From contig SBBT01000015.1 in NCBI GenBank assembly GCA_005239595.1, positions 1 through 6,009 on the forward strand: a DNA stretch of 6,009 bases, written 5' to 3'. This DNA is from Candidatus Troglogloeales bacterium. Its GTDB lineage: Bacteria > Nitrospirota > Nitrospiria > SBBL01 > SBBT01. Positions 5,331 through 6,009 of this stretch are shown here, one piece after another. Below the pieces are notes generated by a model. The model was not told the origin of the DNA, made no database searches, and was given only the letters and a program-made list of their open reading frames with translations. Every line of letters starts with the position of its first letter. Within the stretch, counting starts at the first letter, position 1. Both the position numbers and the translations under genes were made by a program.

Positions 5331-6009
5331 TTACTGGGTCAGGGAGAACCACCGGCTTAAGATTTTTTTCTTTTTCTCTGTAAAAGTGCTTTTTTTCCAT
5401 TGAAGCGCAACTTTCTTGATGATCTCCGCCTGCGTGGGGTAAGGATGAATCGTATTTAAAATGGTTCCGAGTCCAATCTTGGCGGTTATTGCAAGGGTTA
5501 GCTCGCTGATCATATCCCCGGCTCGCGCCGCAACCAATGTGGCCCCTAAAATTTGATCCGTTCCCTTTTTCAGATGGACGCGCGCGAATCCTTCTTCCTC
5601 TCCGTCTAAGATGGCGCGATCTACGTCGGATAACTCGCACGTAAAGGTATCCACGGGGATCCCCCTGCCAATCGCTTCGGCCTTGGTGAGTCCAACATGG
5701 GCTATCTCGGGTGAGGTATAGGTGCACCAGGGAATGACGATGGAATCGGTGCTCGCGAATCCCAGGCCAAAGGGGTGGGGAAAGAGGGCGTTTTGAATCA
5801 GAATTCCGGCCATCTTGTCTGCGACGTGGGTGAACTTATGCGGAAAGCAGATATCACCGGCGGCATAAATAGAAGGGTTTGTTGTTTGAAGGAGGGGATT
5901 CACCGAGACACCCTTCTTGTCATCAACCTTTACGCCTGCCGCATCGAGTCCCAGACCGTTTACGTTGGGAGCACGTCCCGTCGCAACCAATATCTCATCC
6001 ACAACACAC
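5331..6009 (-). CDS. Class I pyridine nucleotide-disulfide oxidoreductase, MerA/Lpd-like, C-terminal part (5' end off window)
   Basis: The last 225 residues of a FAD-dependent disulfide oxidoreductase; the frame stays open to the right edge, so the FAD-binding GxGxxG and the redox Cys pair lie outside. Visible parts, numbered from the GTG at 6002: the end of the NAD(P)-binding domain (ILVATGRAPN, 4-13), the second FAD contact (IYAAGDIC, 45-52), and a complete dimerisation domain from about 90 (YTSPEIAHVGLTKAEA) to the end. The motif HPYPTQAE (186-193) matches the C-terminal active-site segment, but the position of the lipoamide dehydrogenase catalytic His, directly before the Pro-Thr, is Tyr188, as in mercuric reductases. 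The MerA C-terminal Cys pair is absent: the tail is Lys-rich (TEKKKKILSRWF) and the only cysteines after 52 are 93 and 122. Often annotated as dihydrolipoamide dehydrogenase or mercuric reductase; substrate unresolved. The enzyme is probably cytoplasmic. Confidence 0.92.
   Translation of the reverse strand, partial: CVVDEILVATGRAPNVNGLGLDAAGVKVDDKKGVSVNPLLQTTNPSIYAAGDICFPHKFTHVADKMAGILIQNALFPHPFGLGFASTDSIVIPWCTYTSPEIAHVGLTKAEAIGRGIPVDTFTCELSDVDRAILDGEEEGFARVHLKKGTDQILGATLVAARAGDMISELTLAITAKIGLGTILNTIHPYPTQAEIIKKVALQWKKSTFTEKKKKILSRWFSLTQ

Noticed and set aside
5326..5727. Minus-strand open frame of 133 codons
   Set aside because: It is a shadow in another frame of the flavoprotein, whose FAD and dimerisation motifs are in the overlapping frame.
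5331..6009. Naming the flavoprotein merA or lpdA
   Set aside because: The C-terminal Cys pair of MerA is absent and the Lpd catalytic His is replaced by Tyr; the N-terminal half is not available to decide.

Overview
The window reads as a Gram-negative bacterial chromosome segment of moderate GC. All four genes lie on the minus strand, so transcription runs from high to low coordinates. The mix of a signal-peptide TPR protein, a C-terminal processing peptidase, a MerA/Lpd-like flavoprotein and a PqqE-like radical SAM protein fused to a methyltransferase resembles Nitrospirota or related environmental lineages. That assignment rests on protein flavour only and is weak. I see no rRNA, tRNA, CRISPR array, transposase or phage gene.

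Layout in transcription order. (1) 6009-5331: the C-terminal part of a class I pyridine nucleotide-disulfide oxidoreductase; its N-terminus lies outside the window. (2) 5330-5184: a 147-bp gap with a good sigma70-type promoter (TTGACT, 17 bp, TTTAAT) driving the next two genes. (3) 5183-3450: an exported protein made of 15 uninterrupted 34-residue TPR units. (4) 3388-1946: an exported S41 (CtpA/Prc-type) protease with PDZ domain and intact Ser/Lys dyad, 61 bp downstream and probably in the same operon. (5) 1945-1696: a 250-bp AT-rich gap with direct repeats and dyads but no convincing promoter or terminator. (6) 1695-1: a large radical SAM protein that runs off the left edge, 565 codons without a stop. 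It has a PqqD-like N-terminal domain, a radical SAM core with CX3CX2C, a SPASM-type cysteine region, and then the beginning of a methyltransferase of the arsenite-methyltransferase-like superfamily.

How the genes fit together. The TPR protein and the protease plausibly form one envelope module: a periplasmic scaffold plus a processing or quality-control protease. The radical SAM-methyltransferase fusion is the most unusual item. Neither its substrate nor any link to the flavoprotein can be settled from this window. The flavoprotein has Tyr where lipoamide dehydrogenases have their catalytic His, so a plain 'dihydrolipoamide dehydrogenase' label would be unsafe.
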